Source: Gemmatimonadota bacterium
GTDB lineage: Bacteria; Gemmatimonadota; Gemmatimonadetes; Palauibacterales; Palauibacteraceae
Direction of reading: 5' to 3'
Assembly (NCBI GenBank): GCA_021295785.1
Contig: JAGWBR010000003.1
Location: 1 to 61,774, forward strand
DNA: 61,774 nucleotides
A program made the position numbers and the translations under genes. The number at the start of each line of letters is the position of its first letter. Positions within the stretch are counted from its first letter, which is position 1. The notes beneath the pieces are model-generated. The model was not told where the DNA came from. It worked only from the letters and a program-made list of their open reading frames with translations, and ran no database searches. Positions 1 to 8,407 of this stretch are shown here, one piece after another.

Positions 1-2
1 AC

Positions 3-245
3 CAGCGGTTCGGGCGCCCGTTTGATTCGGTTCAGATATGGGACCCCGACAACCTGGAGCGGTGGTTTGACGCACAAAGGGCGGTCCTGTTCGAACTCGC
101 GGCCGGGCCACCGCTGCCCGAGTTCGAGTTCGGCACGAGAATTGCCATGCGGAGATTCCTTGAGTCCCAGGGTCGCGACGTGGAGGCGTTCGACCGCGAA
201 TACAAGGAGCGCCTGATCGCGACCGGGCGCATCCTCCCCCGCTAG
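3..245 (+). CDS. 3' end of an unidentified gene (partial)
   Basis: An open frame runs in from the left edge and ends at TAG 243-245, giving about 80 C-terminal residues. The peptide is rich in charged residues (it ends in IATGRILPR) and has no membrane segment or motif I recognise. The stop sits exactly where the IS630-type remnant on the other strand begins, so the true C-terminus may have been cut by that insertion. Coding is supported only by the open frame and a protein-like composition. Confidence 0.45.
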   Translation, partial: QRFGRPFDSVQIWDPDNLERWFDAQRAVLFELAAGPPLPEFEFGTRIAMRRFLESQGRDVEAFDREYKERLIATGRILPR

Positions 246-355
246 TGTAGTGTCCCAGAGATAGCTGTATATAACCTCTGGATCTTCTGGAGGTTTGAGT
301 CTGCCGTGGCCGTCCACAGGAATGGCTGGGCGTCGGGGTTATAGTGGTCGTATGT
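242..355 (-). pseudogene. IS630-type transposase, C-terminal remnant
   Basis: The last 37 codons of a minus-strand frame carry the C-terminal signature of IS630/DDE-superfamily transposases: a YNPDAQPF-type motif followed by LWTATAD and a short helical tail ending in SGTLH. The rest of the protein is not present next to it. Another IS630-like piece lies at 1424-1660 on the same strand, on the far side of an IS110 remnant, so the two are probably halves of one element. The family call rests on motif recall, not on an alignment. Confidence 0.55.
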
Positions 356-638
356 GGACGCCCCCTGGTGGGCAAGTCCGGATTCAGAAACCGAGTCGGT
401 GGCAGCTTGGTCAGGTACTGTCGTATGTTCGGCCTCTTGATGCAGCGCTTGTTGGCTGCGGGCCCGTATGGTGTTCGTGAGGATCGGATCCAAATCGTGG
501 AAGCTGGCTCAAAGGCCCTTGAACGGCTGCTGGTTTTTCCGATCTCGTCTTGTCGACCGTTTGCCCTTACTCGTTCTTGCGTCCTGCCCACATCTGCCGA
601 CCGCTTATCCGCTTTCGCTTCTCTCCTGTTTTGACTGG
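356..638. other. gap between transposase remnants
   Basis: This stretch separates the IS630 and IS110 remnants. Short open frames exist in several frames, but none has a recognisable domain or a convincing ribosome-binding site. It is probably decayed insertion-sequence DNA. Confidence 0.4.
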
Positions 639-1311
639 TCAAGCGGCAGCGCGAACCCGGTAGACCTCCTTTCTCGTGGTCAGCGCCCAGACCATCCGCG
701 CCGTCCTGTTGGCGAGCGCGACCACGACCAGCTTCTTCGGCTTGCGTGCCAACATCCCGGCCAGCCACGGATCCGTGATTTCGCCGCGCCGGGTAACAAC
801 GGTCATGGCTCCCGTGATCAGGAGCCGCCTGAGATCGCGCTGGCCCATCTTCGATATCCTGCCCAGCCTCGGCTTGCCGCCTGTGGTGTGCTGCCGGGGC
901 ACGAGACCGAGCCAGGCCGAGAAGTCGCGCCCACGCCGGAAGCTCTCCACCGGCGGTGCGAAGGCTTGGATGGCCATCGCGGTAATCGGCCCGATTCCCG
1001 GGATCGTCATCAGCCGCGCCGTCTCTCCGTCCTTCTGCGCGCAAGCCCTGAGCTTGCTGTCCAGCCCATCGATCTTCTCATCAAGCTCATCGATCCGCCC
1101 GAGCAGCAGCCTGCCCAGTCGACGACTTCCTCTTGACGAAAGGCTTCACGTAGATGGGGGGAACCAGCCTCACCTGGTGACCGAGCACCGCAATCTCCCG
1201 GCCCCAGTAGTGGGCGCCGGCGCAGGACTCCATCGCCACCGTGCACGGCGGCTGCGAGGCGAGAAAGCCCAGCAGCTTGCCGTTGCAGGGGATCTCATCC
1301 AGGCGCATCGA
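639..1311 (-). pseudogene. IS110-family transposase, broken
   Basis: Two blocks typical of IS110/IS116/IS902 transposases lie on the minus strand in different frames. The upstream block (about 1311-1110) has the RuvC-like core VAMESCAGAHYW and ends near YVKPFVKRK. The downstream block (1010-639) is the C-terminal domain, with TIPGIGPITA, SAWLGLVPRQ and KMGQRDLRRLL. Intact proteins of this family are about 340 residues. Here the N-terminal strand with the first catalytic Asp is missing. The middle, normally over 100 residues, has been cut out, so that VKPFVKRK is followed almost directly by a IDELDEKIDGLDSKL helix in another frame. The element cannot encode an active transposase. Confidence 0.8.
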
Positions 1312-1423
1312 AATAGCGGGACACACGGGCTCGAATGGCGGGATCCCGGTCACATCGGATCCAATCCGGAGGAAGCCCGGCGGTGCTCCGAACCACAGGT
1401 GGCGACCTCCGGGCCGAAGGCAG

Positions 1424-1660
1424 GTTGCCGAGCTCTTCTAGTCGAAGCCGAAGACCACCGCGTTGTCCGGCGGGTTTACGATACGGCACCACAACGTCTT
1501 GCTGCTGTTCCTCGAAGCGCGGACCCGTGCTCACCTTGAAGGTGCGCCCCAGACGGGGCTTGAGTCCCGCCGGCCGCCGCACCGTGTTCAGGAAGCGGTG
1601 CGCCGCGCCCGCCGCCATCGCCATCGACCGGCACTACCGGTGCGCCTCGACGTGGCGCCT
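1424..1660 (-). pseudogene. IS630-type transposase, N-terminal/central remnant
   Basis: Reading leftward on the minus strand, a degraded frame gives a helix-turn-helix tail (AGLKPRLGRTFKVSTGPRFE), then after a frameshift NPPDNAVVFGFD followed by a stop where IS630 proteins have the catalytic DEK. These match the known order of IS630-family transposases: GLKP, then RTFKLS, then NPPDNAVVL-DEKS. The piece is on the same strand as the C-terminal fragment at 242-355. The IS110 remnant lies between them. Confidence 0.5.
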
Positions 1661-1706
1661 CCGTGTCGGCACCTCTCGACCGGCGACCATGCACTTGATC
1701 TTGTAG

Positions 1707-2381
1707 TCATGAACAATCCCCCGCCCCCTGTTCGTCTGGAATCGAATCCAGCCACGCCTGGAAAGCCGCGTCGGTGGGCGCGCAGAGACCGGTGTCGTAC
1801 CAGTGGAACACGTAGGGGGTCGTCCCGGTCAGGTCGTCGGGAAGCGGACCGGTCAGTCCGCTGTTGCCTTGAAGCAAAAGCCCCCACAGGCTCTCCAGAT
1901 TCCCGAGTTCGGCCGGGATTGAGCCCGTGAGGCCGTTGCTGGAGAGGTTGAGACCCCTTAGGCTCACCAGATTTCCGAGTTCGGCCGGGATCGAGCCCGT
2001 GAAGTCGTTGCTGGAGAAGTTGAGATACCTCAGGCTGTCCAGACCCCCGAGTTTGGCCGGGATCGAGCCCGCGAGGTCGTTGTCGTAGAGGCTGAGCCGG
2101 GTGACGTTTCCCTGAGTATCCGCGGATACGCTGTACCAGTCGCCGAGCGGTTCGTCCGTCAGCCAGTTGGTGTTGTCGTTCCAATTCGCCCCGCCCGTGT
2201 TCCAGTAGACGGAATCCAACACGTCAAGCTGTCCGGTCATGGCGGCGGCCGGCCGCACCGTGTCTCTGGCATCCTCCGGATCCACGTCCCCGGCCGGATC
2301 CACCGGGTCGCCGTACCCGCCGCCGACCGCCAGGGACACCAGCGCAACGACGGACAGCTTGAGGTGCTTGGGGCTGGTCAT
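1707..2381 (-). CDS. secreted leucine-rich-repeat protein
   Basis: The 224-residue product begins with a short basic stretch and a hydrophobic segment (VVALVSLAVGGG) that looks like a signal peptide, without the usual lipobox Cys. An acidic spacer follows, then about four plant-type leucine-rich repeats of 24 residues with the consensus LxxLxLxxNxLTGSIPAELGNL (roughly residues 95-180), and a Cys-containing C-terminal cap. The likely role is extracellular protein binding; the partner is unknown. The gene stands between mobile-element remnants, with a gap of about 50 bases to the IS630-like piece, so it may have arrived with them or been trimmed by them. Confidence 0.7.
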   Translation of the reverse strand: MTSPKHLKLSVVALVSLAVGGGYGDPVDPAGDVDPEDARDTVRPAAAMTGQLDVLDSVYWNTGGANWNDNTNWLTDEPLGDWYSVSADTQGNVTRLSLYDNDLAGSIPAKLGGLDSLRYLNFSSNDFTGSIPAELGNLVSLRGLNLSSNGLTGSIPAELGNLESLWGLLLQGNSGLTGPLPDDLTGTTPYVFHWYDTGLCAPTDAAFQAWLDSIPDEQGAGDCS

Positions 2382-2492
2382 GTTGTTTTCCTTGAGTTGA
2401 GTTTAAACCCGGCACCCCGCATTGCGGTGATGGGAGTGCGGCGGAGTGCACCCGGACGGTGCGAAACCATCATAGGGGAAGCAGGCCCCCAC

Positions 2493-2657
2493 GTGCAACT
2501 GACTGCTGTGGACGGGCGCTGCGGACCCGAGGGGCCGCTCTTACGCACCTTCTCGATCCGGCCCCCGGGACTGGATCCGGGTGCGTACGACGTGGCTATC
2601 GAGGCCTCGGCGGAAGGGTCGGCGCTCCAGGCCCGGCGGGGCTTCACGGTCCGGTAG
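2493..2657 (+). pseudogene. orphan C-terminal beta-domain fragment
   Basis: The last 55 codons before TAG 2655-2657 encode a beta-rich segment with a pattern like FSIRPPGLDPGAYDVAIEA and a final RRGFTVR. This resembles the C-terminal Ig-like domain of secreted GWxTD-type proteins that are common in Gemmatimonadota. No N-terminal part is present and there is no plausible start. The reading frame ends about where the IstB remnant on the other strand begins, suggesting a gene truncated by insertion or deletion. The family guess is tentative. Confidence 0.35.
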
Positions 2658-2906
2658 GGTGACGGCCATTACCTCGTCGTGCAGAATTTCGCCCCAGCGC
2701 TCGAAGCCCTGGTTCGGGGTGACCACCGTCGAGGCGTGCTCGTAGCGCCGGTTGACGAGCTGGAAGAAGGGGATGGCGCCTCTCTGGGCCGCGGTAATGG
2801 CCAGGCTGATGGCCAGGTGGGTCTTGCCGACGCCGGGCGCGCCGAGGAAGACGACGTTCTCCCTGCGCTCCACGAAGCCGAGCTCGCGCAGCGAGTCGAT
2901 CTGCTC
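2649..2906 (-). pseudogene. IS21-family IstB ATPase, broken
   Basis: The minus-strand frame starts with EQIDSLRELGF, then a Walker A block (ENVVFLGAPGVGKTHLA), then jumps straight to FFQLVNRRYEHASTVVT and FERWGEILHDEVMA, as in IstB/DnaC-like helper ATPases of IS21. About 60 residues holding the Walker B region are deleted. An in-frame stop lies just upstream of EQIDSL and the C-terminal DRLLHH part is gone. No IstA transposase is present. Confidence 0.8.
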
Positions 2907-2936
2907 CTACTTGACAGAGGGCCCTTCCATATCAGC

Positions 2937-4235
2937 CTAGGGGGTGATGCGGGTCATCATGCGGGGGTAAGCGATCGTCTCCCGCAGGTGCTGCGCCCCC
3001 GAGAGCCACGCCACGGTCCGTTCCAGCCCCAGCCCGAACCCGCTGTGGGGGAAAGTACCGTATTTCCTCAGGTCCAAATACCAACCGTAACTCTCCTCGG
3101 GCAGCCCCTCCTCGCGAATGCGGGCAAGGAGTCTGTCGTAGTCATCCTCCCGCTGGCTGCCGCCGATTATCTCTCCGTAACCCTCCGGGGCCAGGAGGTC
3201 GTTGCACTTGACCGTGGCGGGATTGTCGGGGTTCTCTTTCATGTAGAAGGCCTTGGCCCGCTTCGGATAGTCGTGGACGAACAATGGCTTGGACCGGCCC
3301 TCGGTCAGAGCCGCTTCGTGGCCTGCGCCCAGGTCCGAACCCCATTCGATTTCGTGCCCCGCTTCCTGGAGGCGCGCGACCGCGTCAGTGTAACTCATTC
3401 TGTTAAACGGCGGCACGATGGCGGCCAGGCGGTCAAGGTCTCGTCCCATGGTGCCCAGGTCGGCCTGGCAGCGGTCCAGCACCCGCGCCGCGACGTAACA
3501 CACCATGCGTTCCTGCAGGTCCATGTTCCCGTCGGAGTCCATCCAGGCGACCTCTGGTTCAACCATCCAGAACTCGGTCAGGTGCCGGCGCGTCTTGGAT
3601 TTCTCGGCCCGGAACGTCGGGCCGAAGCAGTACACCTTGCCCAACGCGGCGGCGGCGGTTTCCACGTACAACTGCCCGGTCTGGGCCAGGTAGGCAGTTC
3701 CGAGATCGAAATACTCGGTCTCGAACAGGGTACCGGCGGATTCCCCGATCGCTCCGGTCAGAATCGGCGTGTCCACACACGTGAAGCCGTCTTCGTGCAA
3801 GAAATCCCTGATGGCGCGCATGGTCTCGTCGCGAATCCTCATTAGCGCAACCTGCCGGGGGCTTCGTAGCCACAGGTGCCGGTGTTCCAGCAGGAAGTCG
3901 ATTCCGTGTTCCTTGGGTTGAATCGGGAATTCGGGCGACCCCGAAAGCACCCGAAGCGAGTTGGCGGACACCTCTACTCCGATGGGCGATCGCTTGTCGG
4001 CGCAGACCTCGCCCGTGACCGCAACCGTCGATTCGTGCTCGGCGGCAGTCAGCGTTTGCCAGGTCGCGTCGTCAAGGTCGGCGCGCGAAAACACGCACTG
4101 CACCTCTCCCGTTCCGTCCCGCACCACCAGGAAGGCGATTCTGCCGCTGGACCGGATTCGTCTGACCCATCCCTTGACCACCACCGGCGATCCCGTGCGG
4201 CTGGCCAGTTCGGAAATCGGCGTCGGAGCGGTCAT
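2937..4235 (-). CDS. asnS: asparaginyl-tRNA synthetase
   Basis: This is a cytoplasmic class IIb synthetase that charges tRNA-Asn with asparagine. The 432-residue product has an N-terminal OB fold (residues about 8-105; VVVKGWVRRIRSSGRIAFL) and a catalytic domain with motif 2 (FRAEKSKTRRHLTEFW) and motif 3 (GFGLGLERTVAW). Length and order match the family. I chose the ATG at 4235 because it gives the usual N-terminus; an upstream in-frame TTG at 4277 would add 14 residues. Neither has a strong Shine-Dalgarno. It follows recG on the same strand after a 99-base gap and may be the last gene of the dcw-linked transcript. Confidence 0.95.
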   Translation of the reverse strand: MTAPTPISELASRTGSPVVVKGWVRRIRSSGRIAFLVVRDGTGEVQCVFSRADLDDATWQTLTAAEHESTVAVTGEVCADKRSPIGVEVSANSLRVLSGSPEFPIQPKEHGIDFLLEHRHLWLRSPRQVALMRIRDETMRAIRDFLHEDGFTCVDTPILTGAIGESAGTLFETEYFDLGTAYLAQTGQLYVETAAAALGKVYCFGPTFRAEKSKTRRHLTEFWMVEPEVAWMDSDGNMDLQERMVCYVAARVLDRCQADLGTMGRDLDRLAAIVPPFNRMSYTDAVARLQEAGHEIEWGSDLGAGHEAALTEGRSKPLFVHDYPKRAKAFYMKENPDNPATVKCNDLLAPEGYGEIIGGSQREDDYDRLLARIREEGLPEESYGWYLDLRKYGTFPHSGFGLGLERTVAWLSGAQHLRETIAYPRMMTRITP

Positions 4236-4334
4236 GTGGCGGAGGTTGTTCTCATGGCCGCAAATTTCCCCGCGCAACCTTCCCCGGTCAACGACGGCTT
4301 GCCGGTTCGCTGCACTTCGTCATGCCGATGGACT

Positions 4335-6437
4335 CTAGCCGACGCCAAAGAGGGCTTCCTGTTCGGCGTAGCGGGTTTTCAGCTCGGTAAGCAGCGGCCG
4401 CATCTCGGGGGACGACAGCGTCGGGTCCTTCGCCACTGCGTTCCGTGCCAGTCGGCGGGCGGCTCGCAGAAGCCGTCCGTCGGTGGAGAGCCGGGCGAAC
4501 CGGAGGAGTTGTCCGCCGTGCTGCGCGGTGCCCCACAGGTCGCCCTGGCCTCTGAGCTTCAGGTCCTGCTCGGCCAGCTCGAAACCGTCGTAGGTGGCCG
4601 CGAAGATGCCCAGCCTTTCGGACGGCGACCGGCCGGCGTGCAGGGCGATGCACCATGACTTGTCGGACCCCCTCCCCACCCTCCCCCGCAACTGGTGGAG
4701 CTGGGCCAGGCCGAATCGCTCTGCATCCTCAATCACCATCACGGTTGCCTCGGGCACGTCGATTCCCACCTCGATCACGGTGGTCGATACCAGCAGCCGC
4801 GATTCACCCGACTGGAACCGCCGCATCGCGCGGTCCTTCTCGGCGGAGGGCAGGGCTCCGTGCATCAACACGGGCGAGGCGCCGGGAAACCGTTTCTTCA
4901 TTTCCTCAAACCCAGCTTTGGCGGCGCGTACGTCCAGGACCTCGGATTCTTCGATCAGCGGGTACACGATGTAGGCGCGGCCGCCGGCGTCCAGTTCGCT
5001 TTGTACAAAATCAAGGACGTCGACGCGCTGGTCCGGTCCCCGGACGGCCGTCGTCACGGTTTGGCGGGCGGGCGGGCGTTCGTCGATTACAGAGGCGTCG
5101 AGGTCTCCGAATACAAGCATTGCCAGACTCCGGGGGATGGGTGTGGCCGACATGATCAGGGCGTGCGGGGCCGGGTTGCGTTTTCTCAACTTCGCCCTCT
5201 GTCGAACGCCGAAGCGGTGCTGCTCGTCGATCACCACCAACCCGAGCGACCGGTACCTGACCGTGTCTTCCAGCAGCGCATGGGTGCCGACAATCAGCTT
5301 CGCCTGCCCCGACTCCATGCGGTTCTGGGCGTATTTCCGGTGTTGGCCGGTAACCGACCCGGTCAGCAGCACGGGGCGCAGGTCCCGGTCGCCGAGCGGC
5401 TCCGTGAGTTGTTCGAGAGTGGCCCGGTGTTGTTCGGCCAGAACCGCCGTGGGTGCCAGGACGGCAGCCTGATGACCCGATTCCGCGGCGCGGAGCATGG
5501 CCAGGGCGGCGACCACGGTCTTTCCGCACCCCACATCCCCTTGCAGCAGGCGGTTCATGGGGACGGATCGGGCCAGATCCTCGCGAATCTCCCGCCAGAC
5601 CTTGGTCTGTGCTCCCGTCAACGTGAACGGGAGCGAATGCAAGAACCGCTCGGTGAGCTCGGGTTCCGAGGTGAAAGAGATGGCCCGGGTGTTTTCGACC
5701 TGCGCCCGCCGCGCCCGGGCGTGGACCAGCTGGAGGCAGAGAAACTCGTCGAACGCCAAGCGAAGGCGCCCTTTCTCGGCGTGCTCCAAACTCCGCGGGG
5801 CATGGAGGGCGCGGAAAGCCGGTCCAAGCGACGGTAGGCCCAGTCGTTTCAGCCATTTGGGCGGGACGGGATCGCGCTCGTCAATCTCCGTTAAGAGTCC
5901 CGCCAGGTTGGCCCTGGTGACCATCCGTATTTCTCGGTGGCTCAGCCCCTGGGTGGCCGGATAAACGGGAAATACGATCCCTTCCGGAGTGCCGACGGGC
6001 GCCACTCCCGGCTTGTCGGCGCGCTCCAGCACCACATGCTCCCTTGGTTGGAGCTGCCGGCCGTGGAAGAACCTCACCGACCCGGACAGGAGGACCAGGT
6101 CCCCTTTCTTGATGACCCGTTCCATGAACGGCTGGCCGGGCCAGGCGCACTCCACCCCGCCGCTCGAGTCCTCGACCAGGGCGCGGAAGATCTTGAGCCG
6201 GCGGCGGGTCGGGAAAACGGCCGTGCTTTGAACACGCCCGATTATCGTGGCGTCGGTCCCGGTTGCGAGGTCCGCGATCTGGTCCACGTTCGTGGCGTCC
6301 CAGTAGCGCCGCGGGACGTGGTAGAGCAGATCGCGCCCCGATTTCACGTCCAGTTTTTCGAAGAGCTCGGCGCGCCGCGGTCCGGCCAGCCTGAGATACT
6401 GGACCGGGCGGTCAAGCAGCGACCGGGACCGGCTCAC
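4335..6437 (-). CDS. recG: ATP-dependent DNA helicase RecG
   Basis: RecG remodels stalled replication forks and Holliday junctions. The 700-residue product has the N-terminal wedge/OB domain (PVQYLRLAGPRRAELFEKL onward), Walker A GDVGCGKT, the DEQH box in VVIDEQHRFG, and a helicase C-terminal domain with QLRGRVGRG. The GTG start at 6437 overlaps the TGA of the upstream gene (GTGA), giving the family's usual length of about 700. A longer open frame to 6596 only adds low-complexity Arg/Pro sequence. Translation is probably coupled to the VWA-protein gene upstream. Confidence 0.95.
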   Translation of the reverse strand: MSRSRSLLDRPVQYLRLAGPRRAELFEKLDVKSGRDLLYHVPRRYWDATNVDQIADLATGTDATIIGRVQSTAVFPTRRRLKIFRALVEDSSGGVECAWPGQPFMERVIKKGDLVLLSGSVRFFHGRQLQPREHVVLERADKPGVAPVGTPEGIVFPVYPATQGLSHREIRMVTRANLAGLLTEIDERDPVPPKWLKRLGLPSLGPAFRALHAPRSLEHAEKGRLRLAFDEFLCLQLVHARARRAQVENTRAISFTSEPELTERFLHSLPFTLTGAQTKVWREIREDLARSVPMNRLLQGDVGCGKTVVAALAMLRAAESGHQAAVLAPTAVLAEQHRATLEQLTEPLGDRDLRPVLLTGSVTGQHRKYAQNRMESGQAKLIVGTHALLEDTVRYRSLGLVVIDEQHRFGVRQRAKLRKRNPAPHALIMSATPIPRSLAMLVFGDLDASVIDERPPARQTVTTAVRGPDQRVDVLDFVQSELDAGGRAYIVYPLIEESEVLDVRAAKAGFEEMKKRFPGASPVLMHGALPSAEKDRAMRRFQSGESRLLVSTTVIEVGIDVPEATVMVIEDAERFGLAQLHQLRGRVGRGSDKSWCIALHAGRSPSERLGIFAATYDGFELAEQDLKLRGQGDLWGTAQHGGQLLRFARLSTDGRLLRAARRLARNAVAKDPTLSSPEMRPLLTELKTRYAEQEALFGVG

Positions 6438-8407
6438 CTGAGGCCGATTCGCCGGCGCCACGCCCACTCCGCGCACAGGAGGGCGGCCGCAACTGGGAAC
6501 GGCCAAACGGGGCGGGGAAGGGCGGGGCGATCCCGGAGGGCGGGATCGGGGGCGGCTTCGACCACGGCGGGATCGGGCACTGCACCGGGTATCCACTCGG
6601 ACCGGTCCTCCGCCACGTCCAGTGGTCGTTCAAGCGAAAACGGCCCGTCGGGGCCGTTGCCGCTGGTCATAATTCGATACGACCCCGGGGGAAGCACCGG
6701 ACCAGTCAGAGTCCCGGGCGGGTCGGCCAGCTCGGCGCGCCACACCTCGTCCGCCCGGCCGGCCGAATTCACGGTGATCGAAAGGTCGGAAACGCCCTCG
6801 GCGACCAGCCACGCCGGGGGGCGGGAGTTGTCGGGCACTTCTGCCAGTCGGACCGGGCGCGGAGCATAATCCTCGAGCAGCCACCCGACCACTCCGCTCA
6901 GCATGGCGTCGTAGATGCGCCCGGCGTTCTCTCCGCGGAGCGCGAACCGCCACAAGTCGGTACCGGCCACGACAGCGTGCCGGTTGACCCCGCTCTCGTA
7001 GACCGCGATCAGCGGCTGGCTGCCTCCCCGCCGGTCACGCCGGGCCTCCAGAACCGTCCGCCAGCCGGCCTCCTCCAGGCCTTCCAGCCCAAACAGTTGT
7101 CCCACGGGCGGCAGCGACCCGAACTCCAAACCAACCGCGAGCGGGGCGACGGGGCCGGGAGGCGGGGGCCCGGTGATGTACCACTCTCCCGGTAGCGCCG
7201 CCGTGGCTCGTATTTCCGTCCCGGGAACCCTGCCGTGTCCGGCCAGCAGAGTCAGCGTTCGGTGTTTGTTCTCCAAGCCGGATACAAGCCAGTCGGGCGC
7301 GGTTGCGGGGTCAATTCGCACAGCCGTGAACCTGCCCGACCGCACCGCCGCTTCGGCTGCGCTTTCGTCGTCCGGGCTTACCGGCGGTCCCGTGCGAAGC
7401 ACCCGCCCGTCCCCCAGGAGCAGGAAACCCTCGGCTCCGCCCAGCGCCAGCCTGTCCAGTTCTCTGGTTATCAGGCCGCCCTCCCAGCTGGGATCGGACG
7501 CCACGTACACGGCCCCGCCACCCTCATCGCTCACTTCGATCCAACCCGTGGCGGAGGACGCGGGCGGCGCGAGCGCTCCGGCCGGTTCGATCAGGTCGAC
7601 CCGGTACTGCAACCACCCGCGCAACCCGCCCGTGTCTGCGAAGTCCGCCGCCACCTCCGTGCCCAGGTGTTCGGGCGAGAACTGCATGGCCACTCCCGCG
7701 GTGCGACCGGGTGCCGGCGGCAGGGCCGATGCTTCGCCGACCGCGCGGCCATCGACAGTGAGCACGAGCCGCAGGGAATCGCTCAAAGTCTCGGCACCGC
7801 CCGCCGCCAGTTCCACCGTAACGCTCACCGTGTCGGTGGTCCGCACAAGTTCCGGGGCCCGCACGGAGCGGATTCCCGCGGTGGTGGACGGCGCGGCCGT
7901 CCGGATCTCCCGCAGGCCGATGCCCAGCCTTCGGGCCGTGGACAGGGCGGCCGCCCTGTCGGTGAGTGCACCGTCGGTCAGCACCCACACGCTGTCCAGT
8001 CCCCCCAGCGAAACAGCTTCCAGAGCTGGCCCCAGTCGCGACAAGGCGTGTCCGGGCGGCGGCGGCTCCGTATCGCCAAACGCGGCCGGATTATCGCCGA
8101 AGACGTAGACCAGGTCCGGGTCCAACTCCGCCAGTACGGTCAACGCGGAATCCCAGCGCGCCGGCCCGCCGGACCGCGCGGGAAGCTCCATCGACCGAGA
8201 GCCGTCCACCAACACCGCCCACGAGGGGCGTTCTCCCGCGCCGCGGAAAGGCGGAGCGTCCAGCGAGCCGACAATCAGCACCAAGGCGACTCCCCTGAGC
8301 ACGGCCGGGCCCGTTCTGCCACCGACTTGTTCCTCGCGGGCCGCGTAGATCCAGGCCGACACTGCAATGACCGCGGCAACCCCAACCACCCAGACCAGCA
8401 GGCTCAA
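6434..8407 (-). CDS. VWA-type membrane protein with amidotransferase-like fold
   Basis: The 657-residue product starts with two hydrophobic helices (about residues 2-23 and 33-52). A von Willebrand A-like domain follows, with a MIDAS-type DGSRS motif in WAVLVDGSRSME and LDSVWVLTDGAL. After a beta-rich middle part comes a region resembling inactive class I glutamine amidotransferases (RHAVVAGTDLWRFALRG), and there is one hydrophobic helix near the C-terminus. This layout is seen in BatA-like and related surface or periplasmic proteins of unknown function. The TTG start overlaps the stop of the M23 peptidase gene (TTGA). Its place just after ftsZ and the peptidase suggests an envelope role; the exact job is unknown. 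Confidence 0.7.
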   Translation of the reverse strand: MSLLVWVVGVAAVIAVSAWIYAAREEQVGGRTGPAVLRGVALVLIVGSLDAPPFRGAGERPSWAVLVDGSRSMELPARSGGPARWDSALTVLAELDPDLVYVFGDNPAAFGDTEPPPPGHALSRLGPALEAVSLGGLDSVWVLTDGALTDRAAALSTARRLGIGLREIRTAAPSTTAGIRSVRAPELVRTTDTVSVTVELAAGGAETLSDSLRLVLTVDGRAVGEASALPPAPGRTAGVAMQFSPEHLGTEVAADFADTGGLRGWLQYRVDLIEPAGALAPPASSATGWIEVSDEGGGAVYVASDPSWEGGLITRELDRLALGGAEGFLLLGDGRVLRTGPPVSPDDESAAEAAVRSGRFTAVRIDPATAPDWLVSGLENKHRTLTLLAGHGRVPGTEIRATAALPGEWYITGPPPPGPVAPLAVGLEFGSLPPVGQLFGLEGLEEAGWRTVLEARRDRRGGSQPLIAVYESGVNRHAVVAGTDLWRFALRGENAGRIYDAMLSGVVGWLLEDYAPRPVRLAEVPDNSRPPAWLVAEGVSDLSITVNSAGRADEVWRAELADPPGTLTGPVLPPGSYRIMTSGNGPDGPFSLERPLDVAEDRSEWIPGAVPDPAVVEAAPDPALRDRPALPRPVWPFPVAAALLCAEWAWRRRIGLR

